Shown: piece after piece, positions 46,110 through 59,500 of the stretch | Layout: each line of letters begins with the position of its first letter | Numbering within the stretch: the stretch's first letter is position 1 | Source: Caprimulgus europaeus | Lineage: Eukaryota > Chordata > Aves > Caprimulgiformes > Caprimulgidae | DNA: 64,000 nucleotides | Direction of reading: 5' to 3' | Assembly (NCBI GenBank): GCA_907165065.1 | Contig: OU015528.1 | Location: forward strand, 70,413,474 to 70,477,473 | Notes under the pieces: generated by a model | What the model was told of the DNA's origin: nothing | Database searches by the model: none | The model's input: the letters and a program-made list of their open reading frames with translations, nothing else | Translations under genes and position numbers: made by a program

Positions 46110-49100
46110 ACCCAGCCAGCACCAGGCCGGGACCTTTCTCAGCTCTACTGTGTCGAGAAGAGAAACCAAATGCTTTGCAGTAGGCGCCACCCAAAGGACA
46201 TACGTTTTTTCACAAGTTCTCCTGCTTCGTTTCGGCGTAGGCAGTCAAAAATAGTGGTGGCTAAAATTCCTTGTTGCTTCCTCTGCCAGTTGACATCACC
46301 AGAAATAATTACACCATTTTAAAAGCAGTGTGAGAAAAAACTCATCCTAAGTGTCTGTCATTCAGATTGTCGAATGTAGCTCAAAACCAGAAATTTAGAT
46401 GCTTATTAATATTCTGGAGTGTTTTGCTAAAACCAGGATTTCCCTAGAGCTCTGTGAGCTGGTGTTTTATCAAATATGTGCTTGATGTAAGCAGGCACAT
46501 CCATATTTTTCAGGACTCTATTTCTTGTCCAGCGTCACATTTGTTACACCAAGGAGATGTGGACAAATGAGAACTTACATATAGCCATGTGTGTGCTCTT
46601 TTGTGTGACTCCACAAACATGAGAGTGGTCAGTGGGCCTGGATGGAGTGGTGGAGGGCAGATCACACCACATCAAAGCATCCCAGATAGCAAGTGATAGC
46701 CATTATTCAGTAATATCTAGTATCTGTTTATTCACTAATAGTTGAAAATTGAATCTCATCAAAATTTTCACATTTGACTGAGAAAGAACAAGTCCAACAT
46801 GAATTTAAAGCAATTGCAGTGGCACTTCCTTAAACCAATACATTTGACTTTGCATTTCAACCTCTCTGATATAGTACACACAGGAGACAGTTTAAACAAC
46901 TATCTGATCAATTAGATTAGAGCTGAGACCTGTTAAATGGTATTATAAATGTTTAAATCCAAGTGGTAAATTCATCTATTTGCTCTTCACATGAAAGAGA
47001 CCTGCAGTTCTCACTATTGCATAAAGGATGATGAAATAGATTTACAGGCACAAAGATTTATTTGCGGAGTCCGTAACTTATAGTATACATCAACTGCAAC
47101 AGTAACTATTGCATTTGAGTAAAAATCCTCACCAAACAAGTACAGAAGGGAATGAAAAGGAAAAGAGAAAAGGGACAAAAAAAGGGAATAAATTATCAGT
47201 GGCCAGCCTAGATGAGAAGTGACACAAATACCTCCAAATGAGCATCCTCTTCAGGGCGTCCTCTCCATCAAAGCATTGCCTCCCTCATTGCACTGTAGAG
47301 TTGACAGACACATGCTTCAATCAGGAACAGATTTTGCAGCTCTATTTGGCTGCTGAGCCTTTTGTGTGTACGTTACTGGGAAAATATCTACTTGCACTCT
47401 AAATTTTCTTAAAAGGCTTTAAAGTAAAAATTATGAAATGGGGAATGAAATGTAGAAGGAGGAAGGAAGGACAACTCGCATGGTGCTGGCAATAACTTTC
47501 AAGAAAACAGCAATTTCTGAGTGCCCCCATGCAAGGTGATGAGGATATGAGCACTCTGGAAGACCAGGACAGGGAGAACAGCCACAGATGCAGGTAGTGT
47601 TGTGCAGGCAGATGGCTATGAAGTGAAAGGTAGGCTGCAGTGCTCCACAAGGACTATAAGGCTGAACACAGCAGGACCTGGGCATTGCACAGGCTGGGGC
47701 ACCAGGAACATCATCTCACTAGTGAGTTTGTTGACACCAGCCCCAAACTGTTCACTGCTGATACCCTACCGAGGGTGTGGGTGTGACACACACACATACA
47801 AGCAAAACAGGGAAAGCAAGAATGCTATGAACAGTCTTAGTAATCTAACTATATAAATGCAATATGTCTTGGGACACTTGGTTTTTTTTATTAGCAGATG
47901 ATTTAGGAAGGTCTGGGTCTCTCATAGTGTTCGTATCATACCACTTGGATATCCCTCATGGATATCTCAAATGTCCCAGAGTGTCATGTGAGAAATCTTG
48001 CTAGATCATTCTATAATCTCTTTCCACAGCCACATTTTTTAGCACTGGGCTCTTTAACACAGTTGCTGGGCTGAACACAAGACAGAAGGAGAGGTAATGA
48101 GTACAGGAGGCCACAAACATAATGCAGGAGGCTACCCACCAAGATGTTTTGGCTAGCTTTGGTAGAGTTCCTCTGAGACAGCTGGCCTTTGCGCATCCCC
48201 ATGTGCATGATCCAATTCTCCCTTGCAGAGCAACCAAGTTACCCTATTCATAGATAAGGGACTAGGCACTTAAAACTTAAATCCTTTGCTGCTCTTGATT
48301 CACACCTAAGCCCTTTTAAAGAACCTCCCCTAAGGCTCTTCATAGACAGAAGAGAGAAATTAATGAAAAGAATATCCAGCTAAATAATTCAGAAGCAGAT
48401 TTCTACTAACTCCTCTTGCTAATCTCTTCTAAATTTTTTTTTTACAGTCACTTCTTAGATGTTAAAAAATAGGGTTTAGGAAGAAATGTTCTTTTGTAGC
48501 CTGAAACCCCGAATGGTATGTTCAGCTATAAAAATGTGTATTTTACAATTTTGACAATAGTTAATTTTTTGATTCACACGTGCCCATGAAGTAAAACTTC
48601 GGAATGCAACACACCTGCCAGAATCAGCAGAGATCAGTGCTTTACAACTCATTGAGTCACTGTTCACAGTGTAGGAGTAATGTGCAAACCATGGAGCAAT
48701 CCCAAAGGCAAACAGTGAATAATTTTGAATGAGAAATGAGACTTACATATTTGCATTTTATTTGCAAGCAAATACTGAGATGAAAGAGGAAATGCTGTGT
48801 AAGGCTTACCTGCAGCTTGTCCTTTCTGCATTTACAGGGCACAAAGAGCTCTTCCCTGGGTTCTTCGACACCCAGAAAAGGAAAATGGAAGGGGTGAGAG
48901 CTTCAAATTTCTCTTGCTGTTCCCTCACAACATTGATTCTTGCTCCTTTGGAAAAGGAGGGATGAGACTGGAGATTTCTATAAAGAATTTTCTGTTGCTA
49001 TTACATAGTAACCTTTCAACTGAACATTGTTTTAAAACACTCCATATTTTTATACATGTTTAGTGCTGTGCATCTTGACTTCCAGGCCTCGTTATGCAGT

Positions 49101-49111
49101 TTCTGCGAAGC

Positions 49112-49125
49112 ACACTAGATGGCAA
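49112..49125 (+). promoter_or_regulatory. CTCF-like motif
   Basis: ACACTAGATGGCAA agrees with the CTCF core CCASYAGRKGGCRS at 12 of 14 positions. It sits in a 180-base CpG-richer block between CD36 and the presumed convergent neighbour. Similar near-matches arise by chance. Confidence 0.25.
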
Positions 49126-50734
49126 TGCAATATCTGGGCTGACGGACCCAAGTTCTCCAAATCTTCTACTCAAGGCGGTTCATCCCGCACCGGGGTTTGG
49201 GTGGATACACTTGGAGTTCAGCTGCGGCATAAAATAAGCATTGCAACACCGCCTCACACAGCTCGGTAATGTCGCAATAGTAACCTAATTAACTAATCTA
49301 TATTACTGTATGGCTTCCACAAGAAACAGACATTATAGAGAATGGATTTTTTTACAAAGCTGTGTTTCAGCTTGTGAAGAAATGGTGAAATGTTTGAACT
49401 CAGAGAGGTCACATACTCTCAGGCCTCTGAACAACATAAAAGATGCTCCACTAGATGTTTACCGGCTGCTGCAGACCATGATGCCTGATTGGAAAGCCAT
49501 GAAGAATGTGAGAGATCATGCAAGACCTTCATGCTCCCCAAACCCAAATACTGCCCTTTACTACATCATCAGAGCAACAGCTCCCACTTTTCAATACTTC
49601 TTTTTATTATCTCCATTCTCCACCTGGAAAACTCACCTTCTCTGATTGTCTCTGCTTCATGTGGCTATGAGGTCCTCTGACCATGACCAACTTGAGCATT
49701 TGAGCTCAGTTTTACTTACAATGCTGATATGTCTAGAAATGGTTCCGTATGTAACTGTGTAATTTTGTATTTAAAATATTTGCTGAAATATGGTTACAAC
49801 ATCTCTCCCAGATTTTCTGTTGTAAATTAAGACTAACCATTATCAAGGCTCTAATCATTAATCAATTTACTGCCTTTATTGCAGAACATGTTTTGGTTGT
49901 AGAGAAAGGAGGTAATGTTTCTATTTTTTTTATTTGGCTAGATAGACAGTTGTATGCTGAGATAATATATTTGCATCAATAATAACAATGTCCAACTAAT
50001 AGAGTGCCCATGATAGCAACCCTGAGTGCAAAAAAAATGAAAATAAAATAAAAAAATCTAAACCACAAACATGACTTTGTAGCCCATCTTAAAAAACAAG
50101 TCTACAGGGTGTTCTGTAGAGTTTACTGAGTGAGCAGGATATGAGCCATTTCTGATCCCCATTGTCAAGCTAATTGTACAAACCCAGCTGAGAACCAGCA
50201 CCTCAGCAAGCTGGTTTTAAAAGTTAGATGACAGCTAGGTCAGGTCTAGCTGAAATTATGGTTGGCCTACTACTCATCTGTGGCAATTATTTATGGAAAT
50301 AAAGTATTTATCCATCTGTGAGTATTTATTGTCTTTAATCATGACATATGTATACTTTCTGGAGTTAGGAAGATTGGATATCTGTCTTTATTTATCTACA
50401 AAATCAAACTTATAAAAAGTGTTATATGTTTTTCCTTACGTGATCATGTTTTTAAAGCTAAAAATATAAAAAATATAAAAGGTATTTGAAAAGATTATTG
50501 AAATGATTTATTAAAAATTGATTTTCCTCAAAAGATTTTTTAAATAATTTGAAATAACTTTGTAATATTGATATAATTCAGATGAGAAATTCTGATTTCC
50601 CTCCGAAATTCAATCACATTAAAATTCAAGATATCATCAAAGAAGGAAAAATAAGGTTTTATTGGGTTTGATCACATCTTTTTCCAGGATGGAATGTGGA
50701 TGTGATTATATGCTGATGTGCCGGAGGAGTGAGA

Positions 50735-50751
50735 GATATATATATATATAT
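50735..50751. repeat. (AT)n microsatellite
   Basis: About eight AT units preceded by GAGAG. Confidence 0.9.
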
Positions 50752-51999
50752 GTTTTTATATACAGTTACCGACCAAAAGAAACATATTGGAGTCTGTGCC
50801 TGATGATCTCTCATCCCAGTGAGATGACATGCTAATACCTAAGGGAAAGCACTTCTCATAACACTCAAGAGACCCCTTACAATGATGGATGATCAGTTTA
50901 TTTTTCAAAATCAAACAGCTTGAATTATATGGACAGAGTCAGAACTAGATGCTAAGTTATTCCTCAGAGATCAAGATGTTACATCAGATGTTATCTGTGT
51001 TGCTAAACAGACAGGGTGCCAAATGCTGGGCTTGTTCAAGTTTCCTGCTCTGTTTCTATTTGCAACATGCATGTGTGGATGTCCTGAAGATATGGTTTCT
51101 GTTGACCAGTCCACATCTGGTATGAGGAGGATATTGGATTTGAGTGTGTCACTATGTTATGGAAGTTTCTGGTAACAATTTTAGGATGAGGATTTCATCA
51201 TGAATTTTACAGTAATTTTGTATAAAATTCCTCTTATGGACTTTTCATAGATATAGTTACCAAGTTGGTCTTTTATTATATTTCAAATAAAAAATCTGTA
51301 CCTTCAACCACTGACTGCAATTATTTTTTGGCACACTTGCCTTTCACTGAAGAAAAATGAGTTTTAAATAGCTTTACCCATACAAGCTGAACTTGGCACG
51401 GAGATGATCCTGCGGGGAGCTGGTACTATAGTGAAGGCTTTTGTGGTGTTGTGTTTTAAATGTTGATTTAGGAACTTGTATCCATTTTTCAAATTAGCTC
51501 TTTAAATGAACTTTGCAGCAAGACTTGCCTGAGTGAAGTTTAATGCATGGTAGCTTGGTGCCCCTGCTGAAGACTAAACCTTCATGCTGAGTGCCTGAAG
51601 GGCAGGGAGAGTGTTTCCAGGTCTGAGGAAGTGGTGGAGGCGTATTAAAATGACAGATATGCAACGTGTATTAAACTTTCTCCATTACTAACTTTGCCAA
51701 AGAAGATTTCATAGGCAGCTGCTATAGCATGAATTCATCTCCAGCTGCTGTCTCACCAGGGAGCACATGCAGCTGCTGATATCTAAAATACTGCCTTTTG
51801 CTACTTCTGTCCCCGTTGGTCTGCTTTCTCCAGCCCTCAACAGTGGCCACTGATGGTTCCTCCAGACAGGCTTTGTCAACTACCAAACATGTATTGTGAA
51901 GTAGATAGTTGCTGCATACATTACATCATTACCGCATATCGACATAAATAAGAACAAAAAGTAAAATTGCACCACCTGATAAGGCTAGAACTCTTTGTT

Positions 52000-52364
52000 A
52001 CAGAGGAGACTGAGAGGAGAACTCATCGCAGTCTACAACTTCTTCACAAGGGGAAGAGGAGGGGCAGGTGCTGATCTCTTTGCTCTGATAAGCAATGATA
52101 GGACCAGGGGAAATAGCAGGAAGGTGTGCCAGGGCAAGTTTAGGTTGCACATTAAGAAAAGGTTCTTCACCCAGGGAGTGGTGGAGCACTGGAACAGACT
52201 CCCCAGGGAGGTGGTCATGGCACCAAGCCTGACAATATTCAAAATGCATTTGGCCAAGGCCCTCAGACACATGGTCTGAATCTTGTGACTGTCCCATGCT
52301 AGGGCAAGAGTTGGACTCGATGATCCTTGTGGGTCCCTTCCAACTCACAACATTCTATGATTCT
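52000..52364 (+). mobile_element. CR1 3'-end fragment, plus strand
   Basis: Encodes, on the + strand, the last part of CR1 ORF2 (RRLRGELIAVYNFF, then [34 protein letters not shown]) followed by the CR1 3'UTR with GGACTCGATGATCCTTGTGG and terminal CATTCTATGATTCT. The frame stays open from about 51995 to 52279. It belongs to a different CR1 subfamily from the copy at 13498-15288, judged by the different 3'UTR wording. Confidence 0.95.
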
Positions 52365-53512
52365 AGAAACTGTAAAACACATCCATTACATTGTACACTG
52401 CATCACACTCTCCTTACCCATTTATTCTGCTTTGATAACCATCAATTTTTTTGATAATGACTGTTTTCCAACTCTGTGTGCAACCCACACCTGAAATCCC
52501 CAGCTACTGGGGTGGTAGAGATCGTATTTGAGAATGTAATATGTACCATGACCCTTCAGCTGGTCATGGCCCCACACTTGACCAACTTTCCCATCATAAC
52601 AAAGTGAGTGTGAGCACAATATGGGAAAAGATGTACAAACATGTGTTGGAGATACTCTGTCTTTTTTTCTTGTGTAACTCAGCCCTGTATATAAGATTGA
52701 TAATGTCTCTAAGTACCCACCAGCCTTTTTGCTTGAAGAAATCCATCTTTCAAAAATGCATGTCCAGGTCTTTTCCACATACATAGAGTATTAGTGATTT
52801 ACTCAGTGTGTGCCAACATTTTGCTCAGAGCACAGGGCAACGTGTCAGAGCAGAGAGCTGCAGAGTCTGAGGCTGGGTGGCCTCCATGTGCTGTTAGCCT
52901 GACAGGGCCCACCTTTCCGTTGGGCAAGGGCACAGGCTTTTTCAGGTGCCATCAATTCCTGAGATTTACAGGATTAGGAAAAGGATGTGAAAAGAGTCAC
53001 AGATTTCTTGGCAGGATTTAGGCATTTTAATAACTGTGATATCACCGGATGAAAACCTTTTACTCATTTTCCAGGCCACCGTCCCATCTCTTGGTGGTCA
53101 CAGGAGGGCTTCCACTTCCCTCAGGCAGCAGTCCTTAAACCTTCACATACAGGGCATTTAAAACCAAAAAATTCAAAGAGATCTGATCACTGAAATATTG
53201 CTTTTATTTATGATTTCCATTAATTTCAGTGGATCTTAAATAACAATTAGTCAGCTATCCCTGGACCCTGGGCCCAAGGCTGAGGTTGCTCTGGTTGGAA
53301 AGAGCTCTGAAAATGTGACCCCAGGGTGAGCAATCACAAAGCCTATCAACACCCACCTAACCAAAAAGAGCAACTGATAAATATAACTCAAAGTTAGACT
53401 ATAATGCATGCCATTTAAACAGTACAGGTTTGGATTGCAAGCCATGCGTGAGCTACTGCAAATGGTGACCTAGTCTGCCTTCAAATAGGTGGTCCACCCC
53501 AGCTCCCACAGA

Positions 53513-53552
53513 TTCAATGGAAATCTTTCCATTTCAATGGAAATCTTTCCAT
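53513..53552 (+). repeat. Exact tandem duplication, 2 x 20 bp
   Basis: TTCAATGGAAATCTTTCCAT is repeated head to tail at 53513-53532 and 53533-53552 with no mismatch. Each unit contains the self-complementary pair ATGGAAA / TTTCCAT, so it can fold as a hairpin. Confidence 0.97.
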
Positions 53553-56500
53553 TAGTGCAGTCAGTGTTGGTTCAAGACATTTTGCCTTAATAAAAGGTTT
53601 CTTGCGAACAAAAACTCATCTGCTTTGTCTCATTTCTGTGTTCAGAGATTGAGTGTCACAAACCAGAAGGTATGAAAGCAGCAAACACTTATCAAAATTG
53701 TAAACAATGCCTTTCAGTAAAAGTTTTTATTCTTTTTTGTATGCATTTTTCTATTGAAAAATGGTTGGTAGTTAAAAATTAGTAGACATACCAGCTTTCA
53801 GCATCTGGAGAAATCATAGTCCAAAATAAATCGTATGCTTTACATATTGTTTAGCTCTGGTGTGGTCACTTGATTCCTAAGGAATGAACACATTCTGTGT
53901 GTGTAGGACAAACTCTTCACCCTAAGAATGCAATCTAGCAAACACCAGCTGTTTAAGGTTTTAGCCAACAGAACAGGAGGAAAAAAATAAAATAAAATAA
54001 AAGATAGAAAGCTGTATGTACAGCTGCATTAGCACTTAATGCCATGAATTTCTTTCAGACTCAGAACAAAACTGACCTTTAAGAGTAGCAAACTTGGAAT
54101 ATAAATGCAAAACATGACCTGATTATGAAAGCCCTGATATAAAGCAGGTTTTATTCTTACAGTGCTTGTCAAGCTTTCAGCTTGGAAATGCAAGGCTCTT
54201 TGGTTGCCATGCTTTTCCAGGCAGACAATAAATCTGCCTGCTTTGTGCAGTTTGATATGACAGCATGGCTCGTGCGATTCTTTTAAGCAATGAAAATATG
54301 CCTGAGACCACAAGATTGTGTCACAGTTAAAGGAGCTTCCACTTGTATTGTTTTTTTTTTTTCACAGGGATGCTAAGGGTATTGAAATGTTCCTGGCTCA
54401 TGCACATATGGTCACTTATTGATTGGCTCTGCAGATCCAGTTACAGCAAATGACATTATATGCCCTCCGCCCTAATTACTTAATGAAATCCCCTTGGGCT
54501 GCAACAATTTCCATATCAAAGTGGGTGGTTCATGCATAAATATAATGACTGGAGCTGAAGCAATCTTTTTAAAAGCAGAAGGCCAAAGGCCATTTCCTAC
54601 AATTAAATTAGATAATTTAAGATCAAGTTGGATCAGGTGGGTTGCTGTGGTTGTAGAGGTATGCTGGGCAGTCTGAGTTACTCTGTCAGAAAGAACATTA
54701 GGGTTGTACATCTTTTCTGCTTGTAGTGGTCTGGAAGCTGGAAAGGGTGGAGGAGGATGTTCCTGGAAGCAGCTCACCAGCAGCATGAAGAAGTCGATGA
54801 TCATCCAGGTATATCCATCAGAGTTGAACAACTCAGTCCTCACTGTAGCCTTTCAACTGTCCTTCCCTGTGACTCCTTCTGCTTCTTGTCTGCCTTGTCG
54901 ACCTAGACAGAAGCTGCCACTTATGTATTTGAACAAGGCCAAGAGAAAAATACCACTGCTCTGGCCTGAGGCCTCTAAGCACTATTACAATGCAATATGG
55001 AGGAGTTTGATGCTCCAGTTAGAGTATGTTGCCTTTCACCCAAAGCCAAGGGAAGAGGTGAATGAACCCAGGGCACTCGCTGTGCATACATCCCATTGCG
55101 TGCCCCTGAGTGAGCTGGCATGTATGAAGTCTTTCAGTTGATCCATGGTGTTCCTGTCGTTGCTCTTCCTCCCTTCCAGTGCCTGACTCTTCAGTCATCC
55201 CAGGAGGCAGCTATGCTGAGGCTTATCTCATCTAGTGTCAAGTGTCCTTTACCATAGATATTATATGAGCATATTGCACCCTGGTAAATGGACAAAAAGA
55301 GGCATTTGTGAGTCATGATTCCTCTGTGCTTAAGGCTTGTGATGTGAAATACCACAAATGACAAAGGCTTATTTCTAATCCTTTGACCAAGGAATTGAAA
55401 CAAGTAGCTTATATGAATGCCTCCCTCATGATATTTGTTGTATTTTGATATGCTGATATGCTGCCCAGCACTAGAAGGAAGGTTTTACATTTTATGTTGG
55501 AGTTAATTTTCAAGTTGTTATGTATGCCATGGGATCTAGCTTCAGGAGAACTGCCTATACCATATCTTACGTCTTGCTCTGGATGCCTAAATCAAAACTC
55601 TCACCTGACCCAAGTGTGACCTCCTGGTCACAACCAACTAAGCTTCATCTGCCCACATGGGTGCACATTAGTTACCTGAGCTTTTAGAATTTTTGAGGAT
55701 TTCCACAACAGATATTATTCCCATTACAAAACACGAACCTATAGTTGTTTTCAGAATATGTACAGCCCCAGTTAAACACATCCAGAGTCAGACTCCTGCT
55801 CTCCTCCCTTTTCTGTCACAGGTCATGGGGCTAGCTCAAATGCCAATCTCTTCCCCAACCAGAAGACATTTTAATCTACTTTCCTCAACCAACTTGAGGC
55901 TAGCTTTCTTGTTGTATTGTGGACAGGGATATCTAAGTCTCTCTTGCTGAGATTGGTTGGCTTTGCATGGAATAGAGAAGAAAGGAAAAAAAAATTCACA
56001 AGCCTCAATAGGAAAGTGTTCAGGGCTGTCACCTGGTGGAGGAACCAACACTCCGCTCTCTTTAAGCATCAAAATCTCCCTTTTGTACAGATTACACTGA
56101 AAGTCCAGCCTAGAGCCTCTGTCTAGTTCCTACCACATGGAGCAGCCAAAAGTTATGGTCTGAGACTTGCTCAACATCTCTTTTGCTCAAAAAGTATGAC
56201 TGACAGAAGCAAAACCTGCATGAATGAATCAATAAGTTCTGGATTCACCTTACAGGTCCTTCTTCTAATTTGAAATTTATTACTCTAGAAAGTGTACTAA
56301 TATTTATTTGAAAGCCCTTTGACCTTGTAGATGTATTGTTTTTCTCATTAGAAAGGGTAATAAACAGCTGCATCAATATTTACCTTAAGAGAAAATTGTT
56401 TTCTCTGTATCAGTTCCCTTCTTTTTTGTGTTTTTTTTCTTCCAGCCTGTGGGCTGCAAAAAACCATCTCTTTGTTCCTTCAGTTTTCATATTGGAGGGA

Positions 56501-59500
56501 AAAGGGAACTTCCTGCTATTTTGCAAACATGCAACCACATTCATGGCAATGGCTGAGCTGTGATCAGCTTTCTTGTGTTGCTGGAAGTTGATGTGCAGTG
56601 GTAGGCATGCTGTGACTGCAGGCTTTACAGCAGTTAGCTAGCACATGTCTGCAAAGGTTCAACTCATCTTCCTAAGATTAGTACCAGCAACTGTTTACTT
56701 ACAATCAGAATATGAGGAATGTGTTGGTACACATTGTGTTTATTTGCTATAATATTTTTTCAGAAGTTCAAATCCTTTTTTAATCTCTGTGAAAAGTCCA
56801 GTGTGCCATTTGGGGTCAGTGGTGATAAGAGAAGTTGAAAATATTGGAGGTTAAATATCCTCTGAGACTTACGTTTTCATTTCAGCTGTTGCTGTGCATG
56901 TGTAGCTGTCCACAGAAAAGAGTGTGAGATCTGGGATGACACATTCATTTTGAATTGCAACCAATTTTCTGACCAGCCAAATTAAAATAAAGATTCAGGC
57001 TGTGCTAAACTGTCTCTGCAGCTCTACCATATTAATTACCTCACATGTTTCTTCCAGTGGTGGACTCAAGTGAGTTACAAACAAATAAACAAAGAAAAAC
57101 AAAGAACCATCCTGCAAAGATAGCTAGGGTGAACAAGAGTCGAGATTTGTAGTGGCAAGGAAAATTAAACAAATTCCCATATTAAGGAAGACAAAATAAC
57201 CTTCAGAGATGCAAAGCACCAGTATACTGCCAAGCAGCTGTACCTTAAGACAATGGAAGAGGTTTGTTAAATTTACATTTTTAAAATTTGTATCCTTAAA
57301 ATCAACTCACTATTTAGTTAATGGGGCACTGTTAATAGTTTCTGGTCCAGGGCTGGACTGTAGAATTGACTCACTTTACCATTTTTGAGTGTGGAGGCAC
57401 ACTGTAAAACCAAGTTTTAAGTGCTCTCTGATCAACAATAAGGAGAATATGAGCCATATGCTCATTAATGTAATGCAGAACTGTATTTTAGCACCATCTA
57501 GTCAACTTCAAAGGCAACTTCAAGTCAGCAAGCAGGCCCCGACAGTCACTTATAATTAAACTGGCAATCAGTTGTGTCGGAATAGTTGGTGGACTAAAGA
57601 GCACAGTTACAGGACAGCCAGGATTTGGTTCAAGGCTTCATCCACTCCTGAAAAAAATGTGGTTCTTTCTGCAGGAGAAGACATCCAGTGAAGAAGAAGA
57701 AGAAACTGTTTAACTGTCTTAGTTATTATTCAGTGTGGAGGAAATAATCCAGTTATTTGGGGATCTGAGTGGTTTGGGGTATAGAGATGATGGAGAGGAA
57801 TAAAATTGTAACAGTTATGACTGAGATTCATCAAATAAAATTAACAGTGGGGTGCATTTTAATTTCTCTTTACTCCATAATGCCAGAATCTGTAGGGAAT
57901 TATTTAATTCTGATTTTGGTTTTGATTTTTTCTTAATATTACTGAGCTTGTTTTTCTCTGGTTATTTATTTTTTAAACTATACCTAAGTATAATTTCTCC
58001 TTGCTGTGTGTTTGCAATATCCTGACTTTGTATATGGTTACTATAGCCATAGTAACCTAAAATAAATAACACAGAAAATAAGTATTTTTCTCAGTGACTT
58101 AGAAATAATTTATGAAGAGAAGATATAGAGCACCCACAATCAGGTGGTGAGAAAGATCCCAAATGCAGGAGGCCTTGGACACAGGAGAAAGGAAGCTGAG
58201 CGTGATTCTCAGAAAGCCAAATCCCACAGGCCTTATTCAGCCCTCACTCATCCATGCTGAGCAACTAACGTCAGTAGGAGTTTTCACCAGGAACCTGGCT
58301 TAAGAAACCAAGAAAGGGAGTGCATTGGACGGGGCAGCAATTTAATATGTCTTCAAGGAAATACTTGCTGGATCTTTCCAAATATCTGAGGATAGGAATT
58401 ATTAGATGATGTGTCTGTTAGCCAAGGAGTTTATGACATTGCACAAGACTCAAATATATTTTAGCATGAACTGTCTTGACTTGAGCTCTGGTTCTTTCCT
58501 GAATGGTATATTTCCTGCTCTTTTCCAGTAACTAAATTTAAAATTCGAGGTATGATGTGTCTTAAGGACCATTTCGTTTAGTGAAATACTGGTGTGATAC
58601 ATGTAGAAAGCATTACAGAAACTATTCTCCCATCTTACAGCTGAAAGAGGTCACTACCAAGCATTATTTGCAAATCAGAGCTTTCCTGGTTATTGCACCA
58701 ACCTTCCCAGTGCTGTGCCCTTCTTTAGGATGCCAGTAAGTCCCAAAGCTGTCTTTGTGCTACGAAGTGCTTTGTCCTGGTAAAGGGACTTAAAATAATG
58801 GCCTAGACCCAATGGTTGCTTTGCAAACTTCTGGTGATGAAAAGCAGCTCTGAGCTGACTTAATCAACCAGTTAAATGGTGTTTATGATTGTCTCAGCTT
58901 TCTGGGACAGCAGAGAGTAGCTGGAATGAACCAAAAGAGAGGTCCAGAGTACCAGTCTAAGGCAAAGGAAAGGGAACTGCACCATCACCTTCTCTTGCCA
59001 CACTGACAAGTAAGTCAAAATCTGGTGTAAATGGGGCCAGGGGAACGCAGCATCTGGCATGGCATGACACTGTCTGCCACACTCAGCTCTGCTTTCGCAG
59101 CCAGTAACAGCTCAGTCAACAGCAGTTACTTCAGAGGTTTCCCTCAGAGTGAGATTTATTCTTGGCATCCAAACCTGAGTGCTCTCAATGCAGGAAGACT
59201 TGTACCATTTCCAAGATTTCTGCTGGCTGACTTTACAGTTGGCTGGAGGATGCAGGGGAAGTTTCTGTTCGGCTTATATGGTTTTCGCCATCGTGTCGTT
59301 AGCTCCTTTCAAAATAACAGCTTGCCTTCTTGACAGGAACGAATAAACTGGCAAGGCAAAGCTTTCTTTGTTAATCTCTAACTGATCTCCAGCAACACTA
59401 GAAAATGAACCATCTCTAACTCCTTTTAGGGCTCTTTGGCCAGCATGTACCACACCACAACAGCCCCTGTGCCGGGAGATGACTAGCATGCTCCAGAGGG

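Larger units (their letters stand above)
45171..51999. other. Intergenic region downstream of CD36
   Basis: No gene recognised. Contents worth noting: a GC-richer block at about 46050-46260 with a 14-base palindrome (46096-46109), a CpG-richer block at 49080-49265 with a CTCF-like site (49112-49125), and an AT dinucleotide run at 50735-50751. All open frames are short and unlike known proteins. Confidence 0.6.

Noticed and set aside
54472-54843. 123-codon minus-strand and 145-codon plus-strand (54704-55141) open frames
   Set aside because: They overlap on opposite strands and neither resembles a known protein or semaphorin exon.
57486-57500. Second CTCF-like site on the minus strand (GACTAGATGGTGC)
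   Set aside because: Only about 11 of 14 core positions agree and an important core C is changed; too weak to list as a feature.
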